A stretch of DNA of 64,000 bases from Ceratothoa steindachneri (Eukaryota; Arthropoda; Malacostraca; Isopoda; Cymothoidae). The stretch is from positions 128,483,620-128,547,619 of the forward strand of contig OZ018321.1 of NCBI GenBank assembly GCA_963969495.1. The letters are read 5' to 3'. The notes under the pieces were generated by a model. The model worked only from the letters and a program-made list of their open reading frames with translations, did no database searches and was not told where the DNA came from. Each line of letters starts with the position of its first letter. The stretch's first letter is position 1. Below are positions 28,039-40,074 of this stretch, piece after piece. A program made the translations under genes and the position numbers.

Positions 28039-31000
28039 GCCTGGAGGGCATATTCCTTCAATGGAATTGCCGTGGACTCCGGGCCAACTGGGAGGAGCTG
28101 CGGAGGCTCGTCTCTTCCCGTTCCCAGTTAGCTATCTTTTTGCAGGAGACTATGGTAGGCTCGTGCCCCCTGCCCACCCTTCCGGGGTATAAGGGTCCTT
28201 CGACCCCACCACCAAGGGATGGCTGGGCTGGGGGATGCATGGTTTACACCCGGCATGATGTCTCCGTTCTTCCTTTCTCTTTAGATACCCCCTTCCAGGC
28301 AGTGGCTGTGCAGCTTCACCTGGATAGGGGGTATACTATCATTTCTGCGTACATTTCACCGTCAGCTGACTTCGACGCGGGGGACTTCCGCCGCGTCGTG
28401 GCACGGTTGCCGAGGCCCTATCCCTTGCTTGGAGATCTGAACGGCAGGCATTCTCTCTGGGGAGATTACTCCATAAATCCCAGGGGACAAGTCCTTGCCG
28501 ATCTGATCGAAGAGCTTGAGATGGGTGTCCTAAACGTGGATGAGTTTACGCATCACTGTCCGAGAACCGCTTCATTTTCTTGCCTTGACCTATCTTTTTG
28601 CTCTTCGGATGCACAGCCTGATTTTGATTGGGGGGTGGTCGATGACCTCCATGGTAGTGATCACTTTCCCATTCAAATATCATTTTCAGGGCAACTCTTG
28701 CCTGAGAGACCACCTTGGTGGTGCTCAGCGCGGGCACGGTGGCCTGCATTTTAGGAAATGACTGAATTATCTATCTCAGTCCAGGAGTTAAGGTCGGTAG
28801 ATGAGGCCGTTAAGTTCTTCTCCGGGAACCTCATCGCCGTGGGCCTGACGAATATTCCTGGGATTTCTGGCCGTTTTGCACGCCGACCACTCCCATGGTG
28901 GTCGGCCGAGTGTGAGACGGCCCTCAAACAGAAGCGTTATGCCTACATGTGCTATAAGCGCCGCATGAACGATTTCACTGTCGCTGAATTTCGTCGGGCT
29001 AGGGCTAGATTCCGGTATATTTCGAAGCATACCCGCCACTCTTCTTGACGGGCATATGTGTCTTCACTTAACGGGAAGACCCCTTTAGCTGAGGTGTGGA
29101 AGCGAGTCAAAAGGATTCGGGGCAAGTTCTCGCAGGACCGACCCCCCTCCCGTTCTCCAGGAAAATGGAACCGCAATCTCGAACCCCGCGTCCGTGGTGG
29201 AATCCTTAGCGACCGCTTTTTCCGCATTCTCTAGCCGTGATGCTGCTCCGCCAGCATTCAATGCACGTCGTGATGTCGCGGAAGGCCGCCGGCTGGACTT
29301 TACCTCCAGAGGCGGAGAACCCTTCAACGACAAGTTTACTGTGAGTGAGTTGCGTTCCGCTCTCGCTTCGTGCGCGGACACCGCCCATGGTCCGGACGAT
29401 GTCCCGTACGCCATGCTTCGACACTTGGGTGAGCGAGGCATGGCTTTTCTGTTAGATTTGTTCAACAGGATCTGGTTAGAAGGTCTTCTCCCTGACTCCT
29501 GGTGAATCGCTACTGTGTTCGCCTTTTGCAAACCGGGGAGAGATCACTCTACTCCGACCGTTTTCCGCCCAATCTCTCTAATCTTTTGCGTGTGCAAATT
29601 GATGGAGAAATTGGTAAATGTTAGATTAGCCTTTTTCCTGGACAGCGGAGGCCATCTGTCTTCCACACAGTGCGGATTCCGCAAGTTCCACTCCACGTCG
29701 GATGCTCTGCTCTGAGGCTTTCCTTCGTAGACAGCACTACGCCACGGTGTTTTTCGATCTGGAGAAGGCTTATGATACCGCATGGCGATACGGTATCATG
29801 GAGACTCTCCACATGATGGGGGCGAGGGGACGCCTCCCAATGTTTATATCTGAATTTTTGCGAGATCGTCAATTCCGCGTATGGGTGGGGGGAGCCCTCT
29901 ACGGCCCAAAGGAGCAGGAAGAGGGTGTCCCGCAGGCAAGTGTCCTCAGTGTCACACTCTTTGCCCTGAGCATCAACGGCATCACCTCGTTGTTGCCGGA
30001 TGATGTTCTCTCTACGCTCTACGTGGACGAACTTTCGATCTCTCTTGGCGAGGCCCAGATGCCAACTCTGGAGCGTCGACTCCAACAGGCATTGAACCGC
30101 GTCTCTCGCTATGCCGAAGCGCACATGTTTCGGTTTTCTTTGGCCAAGACTAAGGTGGTGCACTTCTTCCGCCATCCACGGCTTCACCCCGACCCAGATT
30201 TGTTTCTTAATGGGGTACGCCTGGATGTGGTTGAGTCGCACCGTTTCCTTGGTCTTGTATTCGACCGACGCCTCACCTGGGAGGCTCATATTCGCAGCCT
30301 TAGGGTCTCTTGTACCCGCTTCATTGACATTCTCCGTTCCGTGACGCTCAGCGCTTGGGGCGCTGATAGGGCTACTGCCTAAGTTTTTTATCGATCCTTT
30401 GTTCGCTCGAAGCTCGACTACGGATGCGAGTTTTATGCATCCGCAGCCGAGCGTTTATTGCGGAAGGTGGATTCGATCCACCGCACCGGCCTTCGCCTTG
30501 CGACTGGTGCCTTCCGCACTTCCCCCATTGAGAGCCTGTTCGTTGATGCTGGGGAGATGCCACTCGCTCTGCGCCGCGTGCAGTGCATCACTCGCCTGTA
30601 CGCGTAAGCCCGGCGCCTCCCCCAGTCGCCAACAGCTCTCACTGCATCCGCAGCTGATCTCGATGGTGCCTATGCCGCCGAGAGACGCCAGTCATACCCT
30701 AAGCCCTTTGGGTTTAGGGCCAGGAAACTCCTTCGAGAGGTAGATATAGCTCTCGGGCCGATGGCGCCCCTGGTTCTGCCCAGGACGCCACCCTGGAGAG
30801 TACCACATTTGGCTATTTGTCGCCACGCCTCTGCTCCCTAAGCTTGTACTGCTCCGGGAGTATTGCGTTCGACCTTTTTGGAGCACACATCGTGTCACGC
30901 TGGAACCGTGCCAGTGTATACGGATGGCTCCAAGTCCCAAGAGTTGGTCGGCTTCCACGCCGTATCCCTCTTTTTGAAGTCAGCGGGGCTCTACCAAGCG

Positions 31001-31749
31001 CTGCGTCTGTCTTTACGGCCGAGCTGGTGGCAATACACTACTCGGTACGGGAGATTACACGACATGCCCGGTTCGGAGACCGGATTGTGATCTATAGCGA
31101 CTCACAAAGCGCCCTGAGTGCTCTCGGGGCATTGGAATCTCCGCATCCCCTGGTTTACGATATCCGTGACGTCACGGTTTTGGCCACCTGGGCAGATGTC
31201 GAGATTATCTTCTTCTGGGTTCCTAGACATGTAGGAATTGCGGGGAATGAGCGCGCCGATGAGGGCGCTAAAGAGTCCGCGAGGACTCTGCGACCGGACC
31301 AGCGTTTCGCTCTTCCTCACACCAACTACATGACAGGAATACGTGCAGCTCTTCGGACTGCTTAGCTAAGAAGATGGGAGACGGTCAAAGGGAACTTAAA
31401 GTTGCGTGCCATTGCACCGCGACTGTTTCCATGGACCTATCTTCCAATGCTGCGGCGGCTTCAGGTTCATTTCTGTCGTCTCCGAATCGGGCACACTCGT
31501 GTGACGCATTGCTATTTCATGGAGCGCTCGCCTGCGCCCTATTGCCATGACTGCGTCGTTCCCTAGACTGTTCGGCACATTCTTGTCGAATGTCCCAGTC
31601 TGGGTGATCTTCGCGCACGACACCTGTCCCGGTACCGGGATGGGCGGGGTCACTACCGCCTGTCCCTTGTACTCGGGACGAGTGCGTGCACTTTGACTGG
31701 TGGACTTGTCGACTTTTTGGGGGAGGCTGGCCTTCTCCCTTTCATTTAA
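27906..31749 (+). pseudogene. I-like ORF2, copy C, multiply broken
   Basis: Endonuclease 28038-28754 is readable, with QWNCRG, FLQET, LLGDLNGRH and GSDHFP. Then come TAG at 28752 (CAG in B), TGA at 29046 (TGG in B), a frameshift near 29140, TGA at 29503, a ~20-bp loss near 29711 and further stops near 30380, 30606, 30838 and 31362. The RT active box reads LYVDELSIS: the second Asp of YVDD is Glu. RNase H acids are mostly kept. The frame ends with TAA at 31747-31749 as in B. Confidence 0.9.
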
Positions 31750-31918
31750 CCAGGTGTAATTGTTGTTGTTGTTTTTGTTATTGTTTTGTTATTGTTATTT
31801 CTTTTTATTGTTGTTTCCTGTTCAATTTTTTAAAGTAGCCTAGAACTAGGCTGTTTGTTTACGGCTACTTATGCTTAAGTCGGCAGTCGCCAGATAGCCC
31901 CTTAAATAAAAAAAAAAA

Positions 31919-32133
31919 TCATATTTATACTTGTAACTTTCTCTTCTGTTCCGAATTTTTCTGCTTTTCACCACTGTTAACTATATATTTTTTTTACATG
32001 TTTGTAAAAAAATGATCTGTATAATCATTCTTTAATTAATCGTTAATTGTTTCTTGTCTTAGTTTCTTTTACTCTGAGGAAGCCAGTAATAAAGAACCTT
32101 TTAACACTTGTGACTTCTCCTATTCTTCCTCTC
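31919..32133. other. Flank between copy C and IR-2
   Basis: A/T-rich. Contains CTGAGGAAGCCAGTAATAAA and CACTTGTGACTTCTC, which resemble end regions of Penelope elements as I recall them; no coding sequence. Confidence 0.35.
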
Positions 32134-32134
32134 G

Positions 32135-32229
<95 letters not shown>

Positions 32230-32614
32230 ATAAATAACGTTACAGCCACGAGGAAAATGAAACAACGGAGAACTCCGAGGCCTTTCAACTAATGGTCCTT
32301 TACTAAGCAGACTAAAAGACAGGGAAAAAGAGAAAGATATTTATACACCTGATTAATGAAAATAAGGGATATAAAGATTAAAAGGGGTGGGATTAGCAGA
32401 TACCTGGCAAAATCCTATTAACGAAATGAGCCGTCAGCGTTAAAAAGAAAAGAAAAAAAAAGAAAAAAAAAAGTTTACGGGTTACAAAGGACCATTAGTC
32501 GAAAGGCCTCGCAGTTCTCCGTTGTTTCATTTTCCTCGTAGCTGTAACGTTATTCATAAATTCCTCACGTTCCTTATTTTCGTGATTCAGTTATACATAT
32601 ATATATATATATAT
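32134..32614. repeat. Inverted repeat bounded by (TA)n on both sides (IR-2)
   Basis: A (TA)n array (about 32134-32232) is followed by arm 1 at 32233-32301 (starting AATAACGTTACAGCCACGAG). Its reverse complement stands at 32486-32554 with about five mismatches, followed by a shorter TA array at 32597-32614. The arm contains GAGGCCTTTCAACTAATGG. The spacer has a second purine-rich run (32441-32473). Same plan as IR-1 and PLE-3, but unrelated arm sequence. Confidence 0.8.
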
Positions 32615-35199
32615 ACATCCTAACATCGCATATAGAATGAAAATTGAGACTAATAGAACCTTTCCCATTTTAGATTTAGTTATTTGTAAAACTGAGAACT
32701 CTATTGCCAACACAGTTTTTAGAAAACCTCCATTCATACGACTGTGTAATATAATTTCGTTCTGACAACAGCAAATATAAATTTTAATCAATCAAACTTT
32801 GTTATACTCTGGCTACCACCTCTAATCTTCCAATGATTTAATGCGCTACAAAATTAATAAACTATAAACTTATTTGACTAATAATAGTTACACTATGCTA
32901 TACATATATAGGTAAATTTATTAAAACATTTTTAACTGATATTTTATTCCTGGCGGAAACATTTATTCTCTCCTGCACCCAAACCATTTGAGTCTCAATA
33001 TCGTAAGAGGAAATTGAATGAAATTTTCCCAATTCAAAGATAAATACTTGTTGGACAAAACAAATTTTACATGACTAAACCATCTCTATTATTAGTTTTT
33101 GAATACGACTAATTCAATACACTTCAATACGCATCAATACACTTAGTACTGAGAGAGCCAACGAACTTTTCAATTTTGGTTGGGTAAAAATGTATTTCTT
33201 TTACTATCATTTCTTTTTACCAATGCATCATCGGGGCTTTTCTTCTTCTCTTTCAGTAACTAATGCGCATCACTTAAATACTACACTCCGAAGAGACGCT
33301 GTGACAATAAAGTGAAGAAGGAAATTGTTAATTGTTATACATAATGCATGTGGCGCTGAAATGTAAGGGAAGAGTAGGTATGCAGCGAACCTAAACCGTA
33401 AATCCATTGTTAGTGATTAAACGATGGAGAAAGATGGCGATCAGATAGTCAAGAATATATGAATATTGAAAGAATATAGTATAAACTACAGTTTTATGTA
33501 TCTTTCAGAGCATTACATCTCTCCCAAAGCGGGTTAGAGTTGTGTTTGCAGAGCAATACTAAATTAGTTGTTAATGGAAGGAGCGGATAGAGCTCATACA
33601 TAGACAAAGCTTAGGGAGTGTTATATGCCCTACTGCCCCCAACGTATTCTCTTTCCTAATCGGATTTTTCTTGTTCTACCATTTCTCACTTCAACTAACT
33701 ATACCACTCTTTCTATTGCTCTGTTCTAACTCCTCCTTTGGGTGGGAATATCACTGTTTTCAGCCCACAAGAGAGCCATCGTTCGTTGCGAAATAAGCGT
33801 GAGTTGCGGAGAGTTGCGCGAATATTCAATATATTTTCCATCCATTAATTTCAGCACTTGACTAGTCTTTACCCCCCCCCCCCCTATTGCGATCCTCTTG
33901 TTATTTGTCATTTTAAATAATAACCAGTGTTTTTGCATAACTGAACTCTGTAAATTCTGGATACTGCCAAGGGTTATGATTTACCATTCGAGGCCATTTG
34001 TAATACAAACTTAACCCAAATAAACCCATTTAATTTCCTACCTTTTCCTTATACGAAGAAAGTTGGGTAAAATTCCTTATCTTTTTCTATTATTTTCAGT
34101 GATATTCGAAAATTTTCCATCATTAAATAATATAACTGTAATTTAGAAGGAATGATCATTTGCCAAGATATTAAGTTAGCTGCCTGTTCTCTCACTATTA
34201 ATTCTAGAAGTGTTCATAAAATGAGGAAATTGGCTTAGGTTCGAGGAATTTGAATGTTTAAAACATGTAAACAGACATGATTTAAACTAATACTAAATTA
34301 AATTATCTGAAAACGCTGATTAATATTCAACTTGATTGATAACAGTAACATCCGAATAGTTTTTGAGAGTAAATACAGTGATGAAACATGTAAACATCAT
34401 ATTGTAAACACCTATCACTTAAATGTTTTTTTATTTTATAAGATTGATGCAATATTTTACACAAATATGCTAATTATATTTTTGTTCATTAACATTATAT
34501 TATTTTTATTTTCTAAAAAAAAATATTTGACAACTTATATAGTTTTTGAGGTTAGTGATTTTTTATTGCAAGGTTCTGAATTATTGACATTCTTTTTAAT
34601 CACTAGATATTTTTGAAAAATGACAACTGTTCTCGGGGAAATCAGGCCCGATACAAGATGATTGGACAATAGATGGCCAGAATTCTATTCGCAGTAGTGT
34701 TTTTACTTATTAGAAACTTAAAACGAAATAAATCAAGGCACATACATTAGCCTATCTTTTGAAAAGAAGGCCATACACAAAATGCTACAGTAAAGGCTTT
34801 TGGAAATCTCTTGAGTAAAAGATTTCCTTAAAAGGGAGTGAATATTGGGAGGTCTAGATGTCTTATGGAAGATGATCGACAAATGTGGTGGGTTGGAGCT
34901 AGAATGTCGTCCTAAAATGCGTAGAAAATGCGCGACTACGATTTTATTTCACAAAATACAAATACAAGTGCAACAGACGTCCAGTGCACACTTAATACAT
35001 TAGAGATAAGGCCACCTGATAAAGAAACTGCTTATGCCAGAAAAGCACGGCTATCGCCTACATTCATGGACTAAATTAATAGGGAGTAATCAAAAGTTAC
35101 ATTTTTAGTATGTTTGTATCATAATTTGAAGGTGCAATATAAAAATATAGAACCCAAACCCATTTAATTAAAAATACAGTCAATTGATACGCGTAATCA
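32615..35199. other. A/T-rich stretch without recognisable genes
   Basis: About 2.6 kb with no named motif. A 13-nt C-run lies near 33871-33884. A 94-codon frame at 34332-34616 is Ile/Phe/Leu-rich and looks hydrophobic only because of base composition. Confidence 0.5.
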
Positions 35200-36109
35200 A
35201 TATTTACAATGATACGAGTATATATCCTTTGTTCTTCAGGACTGCTTCAATTCGTTTTGGCTTTCTGGAGACCAAATCTGTGATATCTTGACTGATATTG
35301 ATCCGATTTTGTTCAATAACCACCCAGAACAATAAATGCACGAACACTAAGGATAGCAGAAAATATCTATTGGATTAATTCTGCCAAATTCTCGGGACAA
35401 GGCCCCAAAATTCGTTGTTATTTTCAGCTAAGAAATTTGTTATTTGCCTTTGCTTTGTACAAAGGTGTGCCATGCAGTTATCATTCTAGACTTGGTCCCG
35501 AACTGTTGGAAAAAGTTGGTGATGTAATACTTTGGGTACTATCATGAGATTATCCTTGGGCAAGATTTTTAGTGGTTAGGTTTCCTTAGATGCAAACCAC
35601 CCCAAGACATAGATAGTGGCGGATGCTTCGCTGTGGGCACGAAACAAAACTCTTGAAGGCACTCTTCCCTTTTCTGCTCCTAACGAGGGATCTTCCGGAA
35701 TGTCCAAACAAGCGGAAAGGAGCTTCATCAATGAATATCACTTTGCCCAAGTCTTCAACAGTCCATTCTTTATATTTCCTAAAAAACTTGATCCTATTCA
35801 TAAGATTCCGGTTGGTGAAGTGAAGCTTCTTCGAAGTCCTTCTCGATTTGAAACCTTTGTCAAAAAATCTCCGCTTCACTGTGCGCAATGAAACGTTCTC
35901 ACCTGCCTCTTTCCAATCGTGAGCAAGCTTGCAACTGGAGGCACCCCGATCCTTGAGCTGGGAACTTACCAGGAGGCGATATTGGTGCTCATTGAAGTGT
36001 TTGAGCGGGCAGAAGACTTCTTCATAAGAGAGTAGCCAGGTTTTTTTAAAGTTATTAATCACCATAAAGATGGGATTGTCATGCAATACCCTTAGGAACT
36101 ATCTCCTTG
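35200..36109 (-). pseudogene. Tc1-like transposase, main part
   Basis: The long frame (36086-35586) has the second helix-turn-helix region (VSLRTVKRRFFDKGFKSRRT), then WTVEDLGKVIFIDEAPFRLF with the first catalytic Asp of the DDE set, then GRSLVRSRKGK. After a frame break the C-terminal end is recognisable near 35200-35280 (SRKPKRIEAVLKNKG). The middle catalytic Asp (usually QHDNDPKH) is not legible. Tc1 transposases cut and paste at TA. Confidence 0.8.
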
Positions 36110-36111
36110 TA

Positions 36112-37420
36112 AAGGGTCTTTCAACAAGGATGTTCAAGCTTTGTCAGGCGATAGTGACCATGTTGTTAAGGCCACATCTGGCAATCTCAATGTGAATTGT
36201 TCAGTAGTGATGATAAGTCATGATAGAAGGTTATAGCGTTGAACAGCGTGTGCAAATCATCCAATGGCATTATCAAAATCAGTGATCCGTTCGACAAACT
36301 TTCCGGGCATTATGTGATTTCTATCCTCGCCACAATCGTCCTACCGAGTCCACTGTTCGACGCTTGGTGGCCGAATTAGAGGCAAAAAGGTCAATCAACA
36401 ATCAGCCAACACCCGTACGTCACCGAAACGCAAGGTCTGCTAAAAACATCGCTGCTGTAAATGAGAGTGTACGGGAAAACCCAAGGCAGTCAGTTTCTCG
36501 TCTTTCACAAGAACTTGGCGTTTCTGCGACTTTAGTTTGGCGAATTATGCGTAGGGGCTTGGGTCTGCACCTGTACAAAACTCAACTTACCCGAGAACAT
36601 AAGGTAAACAACCATAGAAAACGCTGTGTGTTCGCTAATTGGGATCTAGAGCAGTTGGATTTGCCCCAAATTTCCCCCCAAAAAACATCTTCAGCGACGA
36701 GGCCCATTTTTGGATGAATGAATTTGTGAACAAGCAAAATTGTCGGATTTAGGACGAAAAAAATCCACATTAGATACACCAGCACCAATTGCATCCCAAC
36801 AAAATCACTGTTTGGTGCGGATTTTCGTCTAACGGAATCATCGGTCCGTATTTTTTTGAGAACGAAGATGGGATTGCCATAACTGTCAACGGCGAGACCT
36901 ACAGATCGATGATAAGCAACTTCTTGTGACCTCAACTAGATTATATGCCTGATATGGATACTGACGACATGTGGTTCCAACAGGACGGCGCTACGTGCCA
37001 CACTAGGCACGCCACGATATACAATTTGCACCAACGATTTCAGGGCAGGCTCATCTCGCGCGGCGGCGACGTCAACTGGCCACCGAGATCATGCGATTTA
37101 ACGCCATTAGACTACTTTCTTTGAGGCTACCTTAAATCGCAGGTCTATGCAAATAATCCGCAAACAGGTTATGTCCTCAAAGTCAACATAACGAACACCA
37201 TCCAGCAAATTCAGTCAGATTTATGCGATAAAGTCATCGAAAATTGGGCCTCCCGAATACGTTCCACCAATCGAAGCCGCGGCGGACATTTGAACGACGT
37301 CATATTCCATACTTAATGCATAAAATGTACTTTCAAATTTAAAATAAATTCTGTGCATATATCACACGCAACTTGTTTTATATACATTTAAAAATCGAGC
37401 GGCCTTATTGAAAGACCCTT
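36112..37420 (+). mobile_element. Mariner-like DNA transposon with terminal inverted repeats
   Basis: AAGGGTCTTTCAA at 36112-36124 is the reverse complement of TTGAAAGACCCTT at 37408-37420. TA flanks both ends (36110-36111 and 37421-37422), the expected target duplication. The 1309-bp interior encodes one decayed transposase in the same direction as the left repeat. It sits inside the Tc1 fossil. Confidence 0.92.
36220..37316 (+). pseudogene. Mariner-like transposase
   Basis: Starts at ATG 36220 with YSVEQRVQIIQWHYQNQ, a TGA, then FRALCDFYPRHNRPTESTVR. Next come the HTH part (NPRQSVSRLSQELGVSATLV), a frameshift near 36660, FSDEAHFWMN (first Asp), QQDGATCHTRHA (second Asp) and RSCDLTPLDYFL (third Asp). 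I count 36 residues between the second and third Asp. It ends HLNDVIFHT with TAA at 37314-37316. About four stops and one or two frameshifts; the catalytic triad D, D, D is still spelled out. Confidence 0.85.
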
Positions 37421-37540
37421 TATTTCAAGTCACTTTGTTGCAGAATAACAATGGTTTTACGTTTTTCTTTGGAATTGTAACAGATTGAAACATTTATTTT
37501 TACAAAAAAATGTTAAGAAATAGTATTCATCATCATTTTA

Positions 37541-38529
37541 GCCTTTTGGTTAAAAAGCAAAGCTCCAGGGAATGTAACTTACTTCCTACAAGGCCATAGC
37601 GAGATTTTGTATTTAGCGAATGACTGCAGTATTTTCTTATTTTTTTTAAATGCTGACTTTTAAATAAACCTAAAATAATTTCAATATCAGAATATTCCTA
37701 TCACGTTAATTTGACAGACTAATACAAAATTAACATTATGCCACCAACCCTTTTGCCATTACTCTATATTGTGAACTAAAACAAAGCATAAATTGATACT
37801 GATTGTTAAGGATAAGGAGGATTTTTTTACTACGCTACTAATAAGACACTAATTTGCAAGTAATAAACACGTCGTCCAGCCTCATTAAAAAGCGCTCCCA
37901 ATCAGAAATAACATCTTCCATCATACTCTTGCTCTGTTTCTTAGAATTTAACTGAGTAGCAACTCTACGCTTGGAAAGGAACTGTAATCACTTCTCATAA
38001 TTTTAACATGTGACTCAAAAAATTCTATTTTCTGTTAGTACACTTATTTAATGCAATTCTATTAAACCTATCATCTTATATGTACGTATTATTTAATAAC
38101 TATGAATTCGCATTAAAATAGACCAGATAATCCCAATCTCCAAGGACTTCCTACCTCAGCACTTCCTACGATATTGCAGAGCAGAAAGGCCACATCAATG
38201 ACTCAAGCAATAATGGACATGTTTAGTCATTCAATAAGCTTGATTTGTTTCGGCTTACCGGTGCCTTTCATATGATGTAGGGGCCCGTAGTTCTAACCCA
38301 CGCTAAAGTTTAAGTCCTCCCTTCATATTCTAGAGATTGAAGGGTGCTAAATGGACACAATTACTTCAGGAGTACCTCATTTTCTAGTGAAGTAACTGAT
38401 TAACACTCTGACTAACGAATATAATGGCGGAAAACGTGTAACTACAATGTGTTTGGGTAATTTTTCGCCGTTGGCAACTCTGCGCATGCGTGTTGTCTGG
38501 CCTCGGTTCTCACTTCTTGATATCACAAT
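37541..38529. other. Stretch without recognisable genes
   Basis: A/T-rich with no named motif. The last 100 bp may hold the 5' end of the next mariner fossil. Confidence 0.45.
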
Positions 38530-39520
38530 AGACTCAGCTATGGATCGTTTGTGAAGGAAGCAATTTCATGACTGAACATTTGGAAAATGCAAGTGGTGCT
38601 GCTTGGGGTTCACGTAGAGAGTTCTTATGCGAAGATCTCCATGTGCTTTGGTATCGATCTGAGGACGGCGAAGACGATCAATCAAGCGTTGAATAAGTCA
38701 CGTTGTGATTCCGAGGGTAGGACAGCTCGGAATTCTCATTCTTAACGTTCTGATACGATACCCACCTCCTCGATAAATCCCAGCAAGTGAGTGTCGGAGT
38801 GTCTAATAAGACAGTTAGTGCATGAGGAAATCTTCTACCACTCTATCAAGATGTTTAATGGCCAGATGAAGGACAAACGGAATGAATATTCTGCTGAGCT
38901 TGTAAACAAACTGAAGCATCCACTCACTCAAGCCTTGCATGCCCTTGTTCTTCTCAGATGAGAAGAATTTCTGCCAGGACTAGGTGGTGAACTTGTAGAG
39001 CCCCCAATGGCTTGCTGTGTCCCCCAAAGATGTAGCGAGAGTCATGAAAACCAAGTTCCTACTCCACCTGATCGTGTTTGAGATGTTCAGTAGCGAGGGT
39101 TACGTTATGCCCCCGTTTATCTTCCTAGAGGTCCTAATACTCAATACAGAGGGCTACATAAAGTGCTTTGAAGAGTTGGCGCTGCCCTGGTTGTAGAAGG
39201 TGGCTGCTGAAAAGGCCATACTTGTGGCAGCAGTACTCTGCACCATGCCACACAAGCATGAGTACCCACTTGTGGCTGCCACATACAATTTCTTTGACCA
39301 CATAACTCCAAACATCTGAACTCGTAACTCCCCAGACTGAAATCCCCTGGGCGTGATGTGAGAGAAACCAAAAAGAACCCGTACACCAACCAAGTTGAGC
39401 TTAGATCCAGGATCACTACAGTTTTTACCCAGTTACATAGGGAGACCGTCAATAAGACTTGCAGGATATTTCGACGCAGCCTGGGGGCACATTGTTGAGG
39501 CCGACAGAGATTTATTTGAA
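38530..39520 (+). pseudogene. Mariner transposase fossil, NKLKHP type
   Basis: Broken frames on the plus strand match a mariner family common in arthropods. They include a LVNKLKHPLTQALHALVL block, FFSDEKNF-like wording near 38952-38975 (first Asp), RVMKTKFLLHLIVFEMFSSE, PPFIFLEVLILNTEGYIKC, a WQ..(V/L)CTMPHK-like second Asp block and SPDLNPL-like wording near 39330-39350, then RSRITTVFTQLHRETVNKTC and RIFRRSLGAH. Most steps need a frame change, so the copy is old. The 48.6-kb fossil shares the KLKHP wording. Confidence 0.72.
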
Positions 39521-39777
39521 TAATCCTTCAAGTCTTTAATATGCAACTTTGCTAAATATATCTGTTTAAATGAACTCTGTGTTATTTTCTTTTATATCGA
39601 AATTATTCGAAAAAACTACCCACCGCATCCTGGTGTAGTAGTATTTTCAGATTTCTTCGGTCGTATTCAAGAAACACAAGCTCTAGCAATACTCCTGAAC
39701 TGCATTTTAGGAAACTTACGTAGACGTTGGGTTGCAACTTCTCAAGCTAGTCCTTTAACTAAAGGTTTCCTATCACT
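39521..39777. other. Flank before copy D
   Basis: Short stretch without recognisable genes. Confidence 0.4.
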
Positions 39778-39790
39778 ACTGAAGGCAAGA
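39778..39790. repeat. Target-site duplication of I-like copy D
   Basis: ACTGAAGGCAAGA stands before the poly(T) and again at 45030-45042. The first three bases are shared with the element end, so 10-13 bp are duplicated. Confidence 0.92.
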
Positions 39791-40074
39791 TTTTTTTGAT
39801 TTTTTTTTTAAGAGCTCATCTGGCGACTGCCTACTTGGGCATTAGTCGCCGTATTAAAACTGGCCTAGTTCTAGGCTACTTTAAAATAAAATTAAAGAGA
39901 GAAAAAAAAAACAACACCCCAAAAGGGGGAAAGGAAGCAAGCTGGTGCGTCGGGGAGAGGTCTCCCCGGCGCAGGAGCGTGCAACTAAAGGCAAAAAACA
40001 AACAAAAAACAACAACAAAAAAAAATGCAAAAAAACAAAAAAACAAAACAAAACAAAAAACAAACAAACCTTGC

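Larger units (their letters stand above)
26383..31918 (+). mobile_element. I-like non-LTR retrotransposon copy C, 5'-truncated
   Basis: A 5.5-kb copy that starts within ORF1 (point equivalent to 14166 in copy B) and ends in poly(A) at 31908-31918. Compared with B it lacks about 540 bp of the ORF1 tail (joint near 27899). I find no target duplication: the sequence after the poly(A), TCATATTTATAC, is not present before 26383. So the insertion came with a target deletion, or one end was lost later. It has more lesions than A, B or D. Confidence 0.93.
35200..37540 (-). mobile_element. Tc1-like transposon fossil, interrupted by a mariner-like element
   Basis: Tc1-like transposase sequence on the minus strand runs from about 37530 through 37421, jumps the inserted element (36112-37420), and continues 36109-35200. 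When the insert is taken out, the frame crosses the joint as KYKEIVPKG, the same words as the Tc1 fossil at 63.6 kb. The ends of the element are not clear. Confidence 0.78.

Noticed and set aside
39154..39452. Minus-strand frames of about 100 codons at 39.2 kb
   Set aside because: They are opposite-strand shadows of the mariner fossil, which has clear motifs on the plus strand.
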